64,000 nucleotides of DNA from Achromobacter pestifer (GCF_902859625.1 NZ_CADIJX010000001.1:186001-250000), one strand, 5' to 3'. Shown: positions 51,757 to 60,448, counted from the stretch's first letter. Notes: generated by a model not told the origin, from the sequence alone. A program made the numbers and translations.

Positions 51757-51823
51757 TGCCGGGCGTCGTCCCGCATCGGAGGCTGGCCGAGCCGCGCAAG
51801 CGTCTTGCTTGAATCGGCAGGGC

Positions 51824-53008
51824 TCAATGTGCTGCGCGCGCGCGTGCCGTAGAGCGCCGGGACCGGCTTTCCCAGACCGCCACCACGATCATGATGACCG
51901 TCGTCAGGCCGCCCACCATCAGGTTGTCGGTGACATAGGACACGGGCGCCAGCACGGCCAGCATCACCAGCCCGACCACGTGCGACAGGGGAAAGCGTGC
52001 GTACACCACCGTTTTGTAGATGCCATTGCCCAGCAGGTAGAGCGCGGGACCGCCGATCAAGGCGGCCGCGGCCGGCGTGGTGATGCGGCCGTCGGGGTGC
52101 AGGATGACCAACTCATTGGCGACTGCCGACACGATCACGCCCGCGATCAGGATCACATGCACGTAATGAAAGCGAGCGCCGATCCTGCCCGGGTCCGAGG
52201 CATGCACGATGGCTTCGCTGCCGTCCTTGCTGCTGGTGTCGAAGTACACCCACCACATGGCCGCCGTACCCAGGAACGCCACCAGCAACGCAATCAGCGT
52301 GGGGATGTCCCAGTGCGGGTGCTCGCCCAGCGTGGCGCCGGTGATCAGCAACGTTTCGCCCAGCGCCACGATGACAAACAATTGGCAGCGTTCGGCCAGA
52401 TGGCCGCCTTCGATCGTCCAGTCGCTGGTGCGGGAACTTCCCATGCCGGGCAGGCGAAAGCCGATCATCGGTGAAATGTACTCGCAGGCCACGGCCAGTA
52501 TCCACAGCGCCAGCCGCGCGTCGCCAGAAGCCAGGCCGCCGCTTATCCAGAGCACGGCGGAAATGCACAACCAGCCCAGCATGCGCCGGAAATTGGCCGC
52601 CAGCGGATGCTGGGGGCCCAGGTGCAGCACGATGAAGAGCGTGCGGCCGACCTGGATGAGCGCATAGCAGACGGCGAAGATCAGCCCGCTGCCGCCGAAG
52701 GCGTCAGGCAGGACGGCTGCGGCGATCAGACCCACCAGCATCACCATGAACAACATGATCCGCATGGGAATGGCGTCGGGATTGAACCAGTTGGTGACCC
52801 AGCAGGTGTATTGCCAGCCTAGCCAAACGGCGAACCACAGCACCAGGGCATGCACGGCGCCCATCAGCGTCAGGTCGTGCAACAGGCTGTGCGACAGCTG
52901 CGTGACGGCGAAGACATACACCAGGTCGAAGAACAGCTCGACGTAGGTGACGCGGGCCTCGTGGCCGTCCCGCGGGCGAAGCAGATTGGCGCTTGCTAGG
53001 AAAGTCAT
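51824..53008 (-). CDS. ltrA: Low temperature requirement A (LtrA) family membrane protein
   Basis: A 394-residue protein with about ten hydrophobic segments. The N-terminal EARVTYVELFFDLVYVFAVTQLSH is the LtrA signature. Further LtrA blocks are ISPMIGFRLPGMGSSRTSDWTIEGGHLAERCQLFVIVALGETLLITGATLG and the Trp-Trp-Val-Tyr-Phe-Asp segment in helix 7. The role is poorly known; the family name comes from growth at low temperature in Listeria. It has no operon partner, as the VOC gene upstream is 134 bases away. Confidence 0.9.
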   Translation of the reverse strand: MTFLASANLLRPRDGHEARVTYVELFFDLVYVFAVTQLSHSLLHDLTLMGAVHALVLWFAVWLGWQYTCWVTNWFNPDAIPMRIMLFMVMLVGLIAAAVLPDAFGGSGLIFAVCYALIQVGRTLFIVLHLGPQHPLAANFRRMLGWLCISAVLWISGGLASGDARLALWILAVACEYISPMIGFRLPGMGSSRTSDWTIEGGHLAERCQLFVIVALGETLLITGATLGEHPHWDIPTLIALLVAFLGTAAMWWVYFDTSSKDGSEAIVHASDPGRIGARFHYVHVILIAGVIVSAVANELVILHPDGRITTPAAAALIGGPALYLLGNGIYKTVVYARFPLSHVVGLVMLAVLAPVSYVTDNLMVGGLTTVIMIVVAVWESRSRRSTARARAAH

Positions 53009-53096
53009 GCTGGCCGCGTCCTCAAGGTGTGGGGCGCTGCCAGATTACTGCAAGGGCCAGGCGGCCCATTGCAAATTATTCAAAAGCCGCGAAGAG

Positions 53097-53114
53097 CGTC
53101 GCGCCTGCGCGACG
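53097..53114. other. Perfect seven-pair hairpin (CGTCGCG / CGCGACG)
   Basis: Seven-base complementary arms with a four-base CCTG loop lie about 30 bases downstream of the minus-strand VOC gene and 90 bases before ltrA. It may act as a weak terminator between them on the minus strand, but no T-run is adjacent. Low confidence in function. Confidence 0.35.
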
Positions 53115-53142
53115 GCCGGGCTTGCCGCAAGGGCGGCCCGGG

Positions 53143-53574
53143 CTACTGGAGCAAGCGTCCCCCGCTGACCATCCACCGCGTCTCGAACCGGTCGATCAGT
53201 GCGCCGTAGGCCTCGGCCCAGAAGGTCTTTTGCAATGGCATCGTCACGGTGCCGCCGTCGGCGGCCAGTTGCTCGAATACCCGCTGCGCGTCGGAAACAG
53301 TGGGGTACGCCAGCGATAGCGCCACGCCTTTTTTTCCCAGATAGGGGTGTCCCGTGGTGGCGTCGCTGCCCATCAGCGTCTGCTCGTCCAGCGCCAGCCG
53401 GGCATACATGACGCGCGCCGCCTCTTCGTCGGACAGCGTGGGCATGGCGGCATCGGCCGGCGCTTCCGCGTAGCGGACCAGGGCTTCGATGCGGCCGCCC
53501 AGCACGCGCTGGTAAAAGTGCATGGCGTCGGCGCAGTTGCCGTCAAAACTGAGATAAGCCGAGAGGTGGGGCAT
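53143..53574 (-). CDS. VOC-family (PhnB-like) protein
   Basis: A 143-residue VOC-fold protein. It begins LSAYLSFDGNCADAMHFYQRVLGGRIEALVRY, typical of the PhnB/3-demethylubiquinone-9 3-methyltransferase-like group. It ends YGALIDRFETRWMVSGG, also typical. Metal-binding residues are not complete, so enzymatic activity is uncertain. It diverges from the GFA gene with a 93-base gap. Functions of this group include glyoxalase-like and unknown roles. Confidence 0.88.
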   Translation of the reverse strand: MPHLSAYLSFDGNCADAMHFYQRVLGGRIEALVRYAEAPADAAMPTLSDEEAARVMYARLALDEQTLMGSDATTGHPYLGKKGVALSLAYPTVSDAQRVFEQLAADGGTVTMPLQKTFWAEAYGALIDRFETRWMVSGGRLLQ

Positions 53575-53667
53575 GATGTCTTCCTGGAGGGCATGGGACG
53601 GGTGCCCGAGGGCGGCCGCCGCGATCTATGATGGAAGCCCGACGCACGGTACCGAAGGAGCCCGGCC

Positions 53668-54012
53668 ATGCAACAAGGTAGCTGCCATTGTGGACAAATC
53701 AAGTTTGAAGTCGACGCCGAGGTGTCGCAGGTTCTGGAATGCAACTGTAGCCACTGTAGCCGTAAAGGCTATTTGCTGTGGTTCGTGCCGCGCGCGCAGT
53801 TGCGCATCACGTCCTCCACCGAGCGCCTGTCGACGTATAAATTCAACAAGCATGTGATTGCACACCATTTTTGTGCCCAATGCGGTTGCGCGCCGTTCGG
53901 CTTTGGCGCCAGCCCGAAGGGCGAGGAAACCGCAGCGGTCAATGTGCGCTGTCTGGAAGCGGTGGACTTGAAAGCGCTGACGCGCATTCCGTATGACGGG
54001 CGCAATACCTGA
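53668..54012 (+). CDS. GFA/CENP-V-family zinc protein
   Basis: A 114-residue protein. The family zinc ligands are visible: Cys6 and Cys8 (GSCHCG), Cys25, Cys27 and Cys30 (CNCSHC), and Cys69, Cys72 and Cys74 (FCAQCGC). It is named after glutathione-dependent formaldehyde-activating enzyme, which in Paracoccus catalyses S-hydroxymethylglutathione formation, but most members have no proven activity. It is the first of a four-gene plus-strand series leading to the ParB-like gene. Confidence 0.92.
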   Translation: MQQGSCHCGQIKFEVDAEVSQVLECNCSHCSRKGYLLWFVPRAQLRITSSTERLSTYKFNKHVIAHHFCAQCGCAPFGFGASPKGEETAAVNVRCLEAVDLKALTRIPYDGRNT

Positions 54013-54045
54013 TCCGTCCCAGCATCACCAAAAGGAACCCTAGGC

Positions 54046-54453
54046 ATGAGCACGGTCAAACTGTTGTCGGACGACGAGGTCCGCAAAAGCCCCGAGGCGT
54101 GGGCGGTGTTCGAGGACATCCGCACCACGCGCAAATCCGATTTCGTGAACAATTTCTGGCGGGCGCTGGCCAATGACCCCGCGCAGCTGCAACGGGTCTG
54201 GGCGCAGCTCAAGCAGGTGATGATGGCTGAAGGCGAGTTGTCTCCGCTGGTGCGCGAGATGATCTATATCGCCGTGTCCACGGCCAATGGCTGCTCGTAC
54301 TGCGTGCATTCGCACACGGCGGCGGCCAAGGCAAAGGGCATGACCGACGGCCAGCATGCCGAACTGCTGTCGGTGATCGGCATGGCGGCACAAACCAATG
54401 CGATGGTGACGGCCATGCAGGTTCCCGTGGACGCCGCCTTCGACGTCAAGTAA
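54046..54453 (+). CDS. AhpD-like/carboxymuconolactone decarboxylase-family protein
   Basis: A 135-residue all-helical protein. The redox motif NGCSYCVHSH gives Cys83, Cys86 and His90, the arrangement of AhpD-type alkylhydroperoxidase proteins in which the CxxC pair reduces peroxides through a thiol relay. The RExMIYIAVS strand precedes it, as is usual. Decarboxylase activity is unlikely with this motif. It follows the GFA gene by 33 bases and precedes the Lon-N gene by nine, so the three may be co-transcribed; possible electrophile defence. Confidence 0.9.
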   Translation: MSTVKLLSDDEVRKSPEAWAVFEDIRTTRKSDFVNNFWRALANDPAQLQRVWAQLKQVMMAEGELSPLVREMIYIAVSTANGCSYCVHSHTAAAKAKGMTDGQHAELLSVIGMAAQTNAMVTAMQVPVDAAFDVK

Positions 54454-54462
54454 GAGGCAGTC

Positions 54463-55074
54463 ATGGCGCTGATTCCGCTGTTTCCATTGTCCAACGCGCT
54501 GTTTCCCGCAGGAGTGCTGCACCTGCGGATTTTCGAGGTGCGCTATCTGGATATGATCCGCCGGTGCATCGCGGAAGGCAGCGAGTTTGGCGTGGTGGGC
54601 CTGCTGGCGGGCAACGAGGTCCGTTCGCCCGAGGGCATTGAGACTTTGGCTCCGGTTGGCACGATGGCGCGCATCGCCTCGTGGGAGGCGCCGATGCCGG
54701 CGCTGCTACAGGTGCGTTGCATCGGCACGGGCCGTTTCCGGCTGCTATCCAGCGAGGTGGCAAAATACGGTCTTTGGATGGGCCAGGCCGAGCCCATTCC
54801 CGACGATCCGCCCATGCCCGTGCCCGATGCCATGCAGCCCAGCGCCGATGCGCTGGGCCGGCTGGTGGCGCAATGGCAGCAGGACGGCGTGCCTGCCGAC
54901 AAGCTGCCGCTGGCGGCGCCATACCGGCTGGACGATTGCGGCTGGGTGGCAGACCGCTGGTGTGAATTGCTGCCCTTGCCGCCGGACGATAAAGCGAGCC
55001 TGTTGGGCTTGACCGACCCGGTGGCGCGGCTGGCGGCCGTTCAGGACTTGCTGCGCGGCCAAGGGCTGGCGTAG
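54463..55074 (+). CDS. Lon-N-domain (LON substrate-binding) protein
   Basis: A 203-residue protein consisting only of the LON N-terminal domain. It begins IPLFPLSNALFPAGVLHLRIFEVRYLDMIRRCI, the classic pattern, then FGVVGLLAG and ALLQVRCIGTGRFRLL (ARF-like strands), and a helical bundle. It has no ATPase or protease domain, so it is not Lon itself. Such proteins are common in betaproteobacteria and uncharacterised; a role in substrate recognition or as an adaptor is speculative. It begins nine bases after the AhpD-like gene. Confidence 0.92.
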   Translation: MALIPLFPLSNALFPAGVLHLRIFEVRYLDMIRRCIAEGSEFGVVGLLAGNEVRSPEGIETLAPVGTMARIASWEAPMPALLQVRCIGTGRFRLLSSEVAKYGLWMGQAEPIPDDPPMPVPDAMQPSADALGRLVAQWQQDGVPADKLPLAAPYRLDDCGWVADRWCELLPLPPDDKASLLGLTDPVARLAAVQDLLRGQGLA

Positions 55075-55127
55075 CGGGTCGCGTGCTGAAGTGCTGAAAC
55101 ATCAGGCGAAAACCTTTTTTGGACATC

Positions 55128-56021
55128 ATGGATATCAGGATTGACGAGGGCCTGCGCGCCTATATAGACCCCTTGACCGAAGACGAGCACGCTGCGCTGG
55201 AACGCAGCCTGCTGGCTGAAGGGTGCCGCGATGCGCTGGTGCTGTGGGGCGATCTGCTGGTGGACGGCCACAACCGCTACGCCATCTGCCAGAAGCACGG
55301 GATCGAATTCCAGACCCGTCAGAACACCACATTCAAGTCGGTGGAAGACGTGTATCTGTGGATGATCGAAAACCACTTGGGCCGACGCAGCGTGTCGGAC
55401 TTCCAGCGGGGCGTGCTGGCCCTGCGCAAGAAAGAGATCCTGCTGGCACGCACGCCGCCCGAAGGCAGCGCGGCGTCCGACAGCGCATCGCCAGACGCCG
55501 CGCCGGCCGACGGTTCGCCGCCTTGGGACGAGGACGCGCCAGGGGCCGAAGGGGCGCCGCGCCTGCCGCCGAACATTTCCTGGACACCGCCCGTGCCCAG
55601 CCGCCAGGCGCTGGCGCGTGCGGCGCGCATCAGCAGCAGTACCCTGGGTCAGATCGAAAAGATCCAGAAAGACGCGGCGCCAGAACTGGTGCGCGCGGTG
55701 AAAGAGGGGGCGATCTCGATCAACGCGGCGGCGGCGGTGGCGTCTTTGCCCGTCGAACGCCAGGCAGCAGCCGTGGCCGGCGGCAAGAAAGAACTGCAAC
55801 TCGCGGCGCGCGAAGTGCGTCAGGCCAAGGCGCCTGCGCCGCGCGAGGCCCCGCCCGAGGTGCCGATCGAAAGCATCGAGGACCTGCCTGCCGAGATCGC
55901 GCGGTTGCGGGGCGTGCTGGCGCGCTTGACCGACGAACGCGATCAGCTGAAAAAGAAGGTCATGCATCTGACGGTGGCGCTGTCGGAAGCCCGCAGCGCC
56001 GGCAATGGCGGCGATGATTGA
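55128..56021 (+). CDS. Orphan ParB/Srx-fold DNA-binding protein
   Basis: A 297-residue protein from the ATG at 55128 (a TTG nine bases earlier is unlikely). The N-terminal half is a ParB-like nuclease/CTPase-fold domain: RAYIDPLTEDEHAALERSLLAEGCRDALVLW, then DGHNRYAICQKHGI, the ParB DGHxR motif. A disordered Pro/Asp-rich segment (about 110-150) is followed by an HTH region (SISSSTLGQIEKIQ-type, then ISINAAAAVASLP) and a coiled C-terminus (ARLTDERDQLKKKV). It is not the parAB pair, as no ParA is adjacent. A long hairpin follows directly. Confidence 0.82.
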   Translation: MDIRIDEGLRAYIDPLTEDEHAALERSLLAEGCRDALVLWGDLLVDGHNRYAICQKHGIEFQTRQNTTFKSVEDVYLWMIENHLGRRSVSDFQRGVLALRKKEILLARTPPEGSAASDSASPDAAPADGSPPWDEDAPGAEGAPRLPPNISWTPPVPSRQALARAARISSSTLGQIEKIQKDAAPELVRAVKEGAISINAAAAVASLPVERQAAAVAGGKKELQLAAREVRQAKAPAPREAPPEVPIESIEDLPAEIARLRGVLARLTDERDQLKKKVMHLTVALSEARSAGNGGDD

Positions 56022-56031
56022 GCGGAGATCC

Positions 56032-56057
56032 ACGAATAAGGGATAACCCTTATTCGT
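56032..56057. other. Perfect 11-pair hairpin after the ParB-like gene
   Basis: ACGAATAAGGG and CCCTTATTCGT are exact complements around a four-base ATAA loop, eleven bases past the stop codon of the ParB-like gene. No T-run follows, so it is either a poor terminator or a DNA-binding palindrome. A second dyad, AAATTCC-N10-GGAATTT (56072-56095), lies just beyond in the AT-rich promoter zone of the aldolase gene. Confidence 0.7.
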
Positions 56058-56177
56058 CTTATGTACGAAAAAAATTCCTGAATCGCCGGGAATTTATATC
56101 GTTTTGAGGAAAGGCAGGTCGGGCCTTGTAATGCATGTTCGCTTAATTGCCTCACGCATTCATCTTCCGACTTCCTT

Positions 56178-56858
56178 ATGAATCCCATCGGTTACCGCAT
56201 TCTTTCCCGGCCCGCCGCGGCCGTCCCCGCCGACGTGCTGGCGGGCTTTGCCGGCATTGGCTCGGCCCAGATCAGCGACTGCATGAATCGCCTGTACGGC
56301 GTGTCGGGCCTGCGCCCGATGCATGGCGGCACCCGCCGCACGGTCGGCCTGGCGTTGACGGTCAAGACGCGCCCCGGCGATAACCTGATGATCCACAAGG
56401 CGATTTCGCTGGGCGGCGCGGGCGACGTGATCGTCGTCGATGGCGCGGGCGACACCAGCAATGCGCTGGTTGGCGAACTGATGATGATGGATGCGCAATC
56501 GCGAGGCATCGAAGGCTTTGTGATCGACGGCGCCGTGCGCGACCTGGACGTGTTTGCCCAGGGCGAATTCGGCTGCTTTGCGCGCGCCGTGTCGCACAAG
56601 GGCCCCTACAAGGACGGCCCCGGCGAAATCAATGTGCCGGTATCCGTGGGCGGCCAGGTGGTCAACCCGGGCGATGTCGTCGTGGGCGACGCCGACGGCG
56701 TGGTGGTGATTCCTGCGGAGCATGCCGCCGCCGTCCTGGCGCTGGCGCTGAAGAAGGAAGCCGACGAGGCCGTGGCCAAGGAGAAGTTGCGGGCGGGTAC
56801 CTATACCAAGCCGTGGCTGGAAAAGACCCTTGCCGAGAAGACCGGAGCCGCCAAATGA
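56178..56858 (+). CDS. RraA-family aldolase (HMG/CHA-aldolase type)
   Basis: A 226-residue RraA-fold protein. It has IGSAQISDCMNRLYG near the start, MIHKAISLGGAGDVIVVDGAGDTSNALVGELM and SRGIEGFVIDGAVRDLDVF (the G-x-x-R-D-x-D substrate and metal site), then VNPGDVVVGDADGVVVIP. These motifs are shared by 4-hydroxy-4-methyl-2-oxoglutarate and 4-carboxy-4-hydroxy-2-oxoadipate aldolases, which split such acids into pyruvate plus another oxoacid. It is not proven an RNase E inhibitor. Its stop overlaps the aminotransferase start by four bases, implying coupled expression. Confidence 0.9.
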   Translation: MNPIGYRILSRPAAAVPADVLAGFAGIGSAQISDCMNRLYGVSGLRPMHGGTRRTVGLALTVKTRPGDNLMIHKAISLGGAGDVIVVDGAGDTSNALVGELMMMDAQSRGIEGFVIDGAVRDLDVFAQGEFGCFARAVSHKGPYKDGPGEINVPVSVGGQVVNPGDVVVGDADGVVVIPAEHAAAVLALALKKEADEAVAKEKLRAGTYTKPWLEKTLAEKTGAAK

Positions 56859-58057
56859 GCATCGTCGCCGACCGCATCAAGCGCATCAAGCTGTCGCCCA
56901 GCGTCGCTGCGCGCGCCATCATCGCCGAATTGCGCGAGCAAGGCCGCCGCATCATCGACCTGACGATCGGCGAACCGGATTTCTCGACGCCCGTGCATAT
57001 CCGCGAGGCCGCAACCGCCGCCATGAACCGTGGTGAAACCAAGTACCCGCCCGCTCAGGGCACGGTGGCGTTGCGCCGTGCCGCGCGCGGCCATCTGCTG
57101 GAGGCGACCGGGATTGATTATCCGGTGGGGCAGATCATCGTCAGCACCGGCGCCAAGCAGGTGATCTTCAACGGTCTGGCCGCCACGCTGAATGACGGCG
57201 ACGAGGTGCTGATTCCGGCGCCGTTCTGGGTGTCGTACCCGGACATGGTGCTGGTCAACGGGGGCGTGCCGGTGTCGGTCGAAACGTCGCCGGCCACGGA
57301 TTACAAAGTCACGCCAGAAGCCCTGGAACGCGCCATCACGCCGCGCACCAAGTGGCTGATGATGAACGCACCCAGCAACCCGACGGGTTCGGTCTACACC
57401 GCCGACGAATTGCGCGGGTTGACCAATGTGCTGAAGCGCCATCCGCATGTCTGGCTGATGACCGATGACATCTATGCCCGCCTGAATTTCACTGGCGAAC
57501 CCACGGTGCATCCCTTGCAGGTCGCGCCTGAACTGGCGGCACGCACGCTGGTGGTCAACGGGGTGTCCAAGGCTTATGCCATGACGGGCTGGCGCATCGG
57601 TTATGGTGCCGGTCCCGATGAATTGATCAAGGCGATGGCGATCCTGCAATCGCAAAGCACGTCGGGCGCGTCGTCCGTCAGCCAGGCGGCAGCGCTGGAA
57701 GCGCTGTCGGGCCCGCAGGATTGCGTGGCCGAATTCGCCCGCATCTTCCGTGAACGCCGTGATCTGGCCGTGGCTGAATTGTCCGGCGCAACGGGTCTGA
57801 CGATCGTCGTGCCGCAAGGCGCGTTCTACGTGTTTCCGGATTGCTCGGGCCTGCTGGGCAAGAAGACACCTGCCGGCGACGTGATCGCCACCGATACCGA
57901 CCTGACGCACTATCTGCTGCGCGAGGCCGGCGTGGCCGTCATCGATGGCCATGCCTACGGTGCGCCGGGCACGTTCCGGCTGTCGTTCGCGGCGTCGCTC
58001 GACGATATCAAGCAAGGCTGCTCCGCCATTCGCGAAGCTTGCGCCAAGCTGGCCTGA
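56855..58057 (+). CDS. Class I aminotransferase (aspartate/aromatic type)
   Basis: A 400-residue PLP enzyme from the ATG at 56855. Motifs: DLTIGEPDFSTP, TKYPPAQGT, VSTGAKQVIFN, APFWVSYPD, NAPSNPTGSV (Asn175), TDDIY, and VNGVSKAYAMTGWRIGY with Schiff-base Lys239 and Arg247. This is the AspC/TyrB-like Ia-gamma group. Fused by overlap to the aldolase, it should turn an amino acid into the 2-oxo acid the aldolase cleaves. Amino acceptor probably 2-oxoglutarate or oxaloacetate. Confidence 0.92.
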   Translation: MSIVADRIKRIKLSPSVAARAIIAELREQGRRIIDLTIGEPDFSTPVHIREAATAAMNRGETKYPPAQGTVALRRAARGHLLEATGIDYPVGQIIVSTGAKQVIFNGLAATLNDGDEVLIPAPFWVSYPDMVLVNGGVPVSVETSPATDYKVTPEALERAITPRTKWLMMNAPSNPTGSVYTADELRGLTNVLKRHPHVWLMTDDIYARLNFTGEPTVHPLQVAPELAARTLVVNGVSKAYAMTGWRIGYGAGPDELIKAMAILQSQSTSGASSVSQAAALEALSGPQDCVAEFARIFRERRDLAVAELSGATGLTIVVPQGAFYVFPDCSGLLGKKTPAGDVIATDTDLTHYLLREAGVAVIDGHAYGAPGTFRLSFAASLDDIKQGCSAIREACAKLA

Positions 58058-58118
58058 GGCCACGCCGCGCATTTCAGTACCGTACGACCACCACACAAAC
58101 AGACAAGGGGAATCAAGC

Positions 58119-58940
58119 ATGAAACGCCACTCACTCTTCGCGGCCTGCCTGGGCCTGGCCACCTTGGCGCTGGGCACTGCCGCCCAGGCCGATCAGATCG
58201 ACGACATCAAGGCGCGCGGCGAACTGATCTGCGGCACGCTGGGCACTTCGCAGCCATTCAGCTTCCAGGACGGCGCCACGCGCCAGCTGGTGGGCTATGA
58301 CGTCGACGTGTGCAAGCTGGTCGCCGACAAGCTGGGCGTCAAGATCAGCTACAAGCTGTTGTCGGTGGCGGCGCGCGTGCCCGAATTGAACGAAGGGCGC
58401 GTGGACATCCTGGCGGCCAACCTGGGCTATTCGCCCGACCGCGCCGAACAGATCGCCTTCAGCCATGCGTACTACGTCAGCCCGCAAAAGCTGCTGGTGC
58501 GCAAGGACTCCGGGCTGGACACGGTGGAAGCGCTGAATGGCCGCCGGATCGGCGCCACCAAGGGTTCTAGTTCGGAACGCGAGATCAAGCGCATCCTGAA
58601 CAAGTCCCAGGTCATTGGCTACGGCGATAGCTCGGCCACCTACCTGGCCTTGCAGCAAAAGAAGGTGGACGCGCAGTTTGCCTCGGAGCTGGTGCTGGTG
58701 CGCCTGGTGCTGCAAAGCCCGCCGACCGCACCCGTCAGCGTGGTCGCCAAGTCGGTCTTCGACGAACCCTGGGGCCTGGGCGTGCGCAAGTCTGAACCGC
58801 GTTTCCTGCAAACGGTGAATCAGGCGCTGGACGAAGCGGAAAGCGCGGGCGCGGCCGCCAAGCTGTTTGATAAGTGGTTCGGCCCCGAAACGCCGTACAA
58901 GCTGGAGCGTGGTTTCAAGATCGGCCCCATCGCGGGCTGA
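58119..58940 (+). CDS. Amino-acid ABC transporter substrate-binding protein
   Basis: A 273-residue periplasmic binding protein with signal peptide ending near AAQADQI and AAGGGGAA-type ribosome site upstream. SBP family 3 features: IKARGELICGTLGTSQPFSFQD, LVGYDVDVCKLVADKLGVKISY, LNEGRVDILAANLGYSPDRAEQIAFSHAY and a GRRIGATKGSSSEREIKR phosphate-type loop. The Arg and Asp in this fold bind the alpha-amino acid. A polar or acidic amino acid is likely. It starts 61 bases after the aminotransferase. Confidence 0.92.
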   Translation: MKRHSLFAACLGLATLALGTAAQADQIDDIKARGELICGTLGTSQPFSFQDGATRQLVGYDVDVCKLVADKLGVKISYKLLSVAARVPELNEGRVDILAANLGYSPDRAEQIAFSHAYYVSPQKLLVRKDSGLDTVEALNGRRIGATKGSSSEREIKRILNKSQVIGYGDSSATYLALQQKKVDAQFASELVLVRLVLQSPPTAPVSVVAKSVFDEPWGLGVRKSEPRFLQTVNQALDEAESAGAAAKLFDKWFGPETPYKLERGFKIGPIAG

Positions 58941-59064
58941 GAAACCCGCGGACCCCAGCGCGGCCTGCATGCCCTCGTCACGGTTTCCGCTGCCTTCCCA
59001 GGCGGGCGGTCGGAACCCGTGACGTTTGGCGTGGGCCGTGCGATTGCCGGAGATTGACTGCTTT

Positions 59065-59754
59065 ATGAGCCTACTTGATGCTTCCCAATACCAGCTGCTG
59101 TTCAGCGGCATGGTCGTTACCGTGCAACTGTTCCTGGTTGCCTGGGTCATGGCGTTTGCCATCGCGGTGACGCTGGTGGTGGTGCGCGCCACCAATCTGG
59201 CGCCATGCCGCTGGGTGGTCGACGCCTATGTGGAATACCACCGCAACGTGCCGCTGCTGGTGCAGGTGCTGTTCTGGTATTTCGGCATGCCCGAGTTGTT
59301 GCCAGAGGGCTTTCGCATGTGGCTGTACGAACACAATGCCGAGATGTCGCTGGCGGCGATCGCGCTGGCGCTGGGTTCGGCCGCGTATATCGCCGAGGAC
59401 ATCCGCAGCGGTCTGCGCGCCATCCCCGGGACGCAGTTCGAGGCCGCCCGGGCGTTGGGCGCGAGCTATCTGCAATGCATGCGCTTTGTGATCGTGCCGC
59501 AGGCGGTGCGCATCTCTATCCCACCCTTGGTTGGCCGTGCGTTGCTGCTGTTCAAGAACACCAGCGTCGCCATGGCGATCGGCGTGATGGAACTGACCTA
59601 CCAGGCGCGCGAGATCGAAAACGAAACCTATCGCACCTTCGCCACTTTCGGCGCGGCGACGATCATGTATCTGCTGGGGTCGTTCCTGATCATGGCGCTG
59701 GGATCGCGCATCTACGCCCGTTATCGTCTGAATCGCGGAGGCCACGGTGCTTGA
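59065..59754 (+). CDS. Amino-acid ABC transporter permease (HisMQ/GlnP type)
   Basis: A 229-residue permease started at 59065 (MSLLDASQYQLLFSG); a start 13 codons earlier lies in non-coding leader. Five or so hydrophobic helices are present, with the EAA-type cytoplasmic motif QFEAARALGASYLQCMRFVIVPQAVRISIPP. A YVEYHRNVPLLVQVLFWYFGMPELLP segment is shared by polar-amino-acid permeases. The next permease starts with GTG eight bases before this stop, a coupled pair. The 124-base gap before it contains no gene. Confidence 0.92.
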   Translation: MSLLDASQYQLLFSGMVVTVQLFLVAWVMAFAIAVTLVVVRATNLAPCRWVVDAYVEYHRNVPLLVQVLFWYFGMPELLPEGFRMWLYEHNAEMSLAAIALALGSAAYIAEDIRSGLRAIPGTQFEAARALGASYLQCMRFVIVPQAVRISIPPLVGRALLLFKNTSVAMAIGVMELTYQAREIENETYRTFATFGAATIMYLLGSFLIMALGSRIYARYRLNRGGHGA

Positions 59755-60436
59755 TCTGCTGATGCAATACTGGCCGACGCTGCTGGTCGGCCAATACCCC
59801 AACGGCCCGCTGGGGGGATTGGCGCTGACGCTGATCCTGGCGGCCCTTGGCCTGGCAATGTCGCTGCCGCTGGCGTTGATGATCGCGCTGGCGCGCGTCA
59901 GTCCATTCGGTTGGCTGCGTGTGGCCAGCAAGGCGTTGGTCAATGTCGTGCGCGGCATGCCGCTGCTGATGTTGATCTTCTGGGCCTATTTCGTGGTGCC
60001 CAAACTGACCGGACAGGTCATCAGCGGCTTCTGGACGCTGATCTTCGCGTTGGTGGTCTACGAAAGCGCCTATCTGTCGGAAGTGATCCGTTCGGGTATC
60101 GAGGCGGTGCCGCGCGGGCAGGTCGAGGCGTCGCGTTCGCTGGGCGTGGGCTACTGGACGACGATGCGCAAGGTGGTGCTGCCTCAGGCGCTGTTCAACG
60201 TGCTGCCCAGCATGACGAGCCAGTTCGTGTCGACCATCAAGGAAACGTCGCTGGGCTACGTCATCAGCGTCAACGAGCTGACCTTCGCGGCCAATCAGGT
60301 CAACAACCTGGTGCTGACCCAGCCGCTACAGGTATTCGGCATCCTGGCCATCATCTATTTCCTGGTGTGCTTCAGCCTGAGCCGCAGCTTGAGCTGGCTG
60401 GACCTGCGTATCCGCCGCTCGCGCGCCATGGTTTAA
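59747..60436 (+). CDS. Amino-acid ABC transporter permease (GltK type)
   Basis: A 229-residue permease beginning with GTG preceded by GGAGG. It has the partner permease features: GLALTLILAALGLAMSLPLALMIALARVS, NVVRGMPLLMLIFWAYFVVP, and the EAA loop VEASRSLGVGYWTTMRKVVLPQALFNVLPS. It pairs with the permease that overlaps its start to form the heterodimeric channel. The first 8 bases overlap the preceding gene. The ATPase gene begins 12 bases later. Confidence 0.92.
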   Translation: MLDLLMQYWPTLLVGQYPNGPLGGLALTLILAALGLAMSLPLALMIALARVSPFGWLRVASKALVNVVRGMPLLMLIFWAYFVVPKLTGQVISGFWTLIFALVVYESAYLSEVIRSGIEAVPRGQVEASRSLGVGYWTTMRKVVLPQALFNVLPSMTSQFVSTIKETSLGYVISVNELTFAANQVNNLVLTQPLQVFGILAIIYFLVCFSLSRSLSWLDLRIRRSRAMV

Positions 60437-60448
60437 AGGAACAAAACA

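Noticed and set aside
54463..55074. Lon protease
   Set aside because: Only the Lon N-terminal domain is present; there is no Walker motif or Ser-Lys catalytic dyad.
55128..56021. Chromosomal parB of a parAB origin-partition locus
   Set aside because: No ParA neighbour, no rnpA/gidA-type origin context and no TGTTTCACGTGAAACA-type parS nearby.
56178..56858. RraA inhibitor of RNase E
   Set aside because: The true RraA of enterobacteria is shorter and lacks the aldolase metal-site residues; here the G-x-x-R-D motif and overlap with an aminotransferase favour aldolase function.
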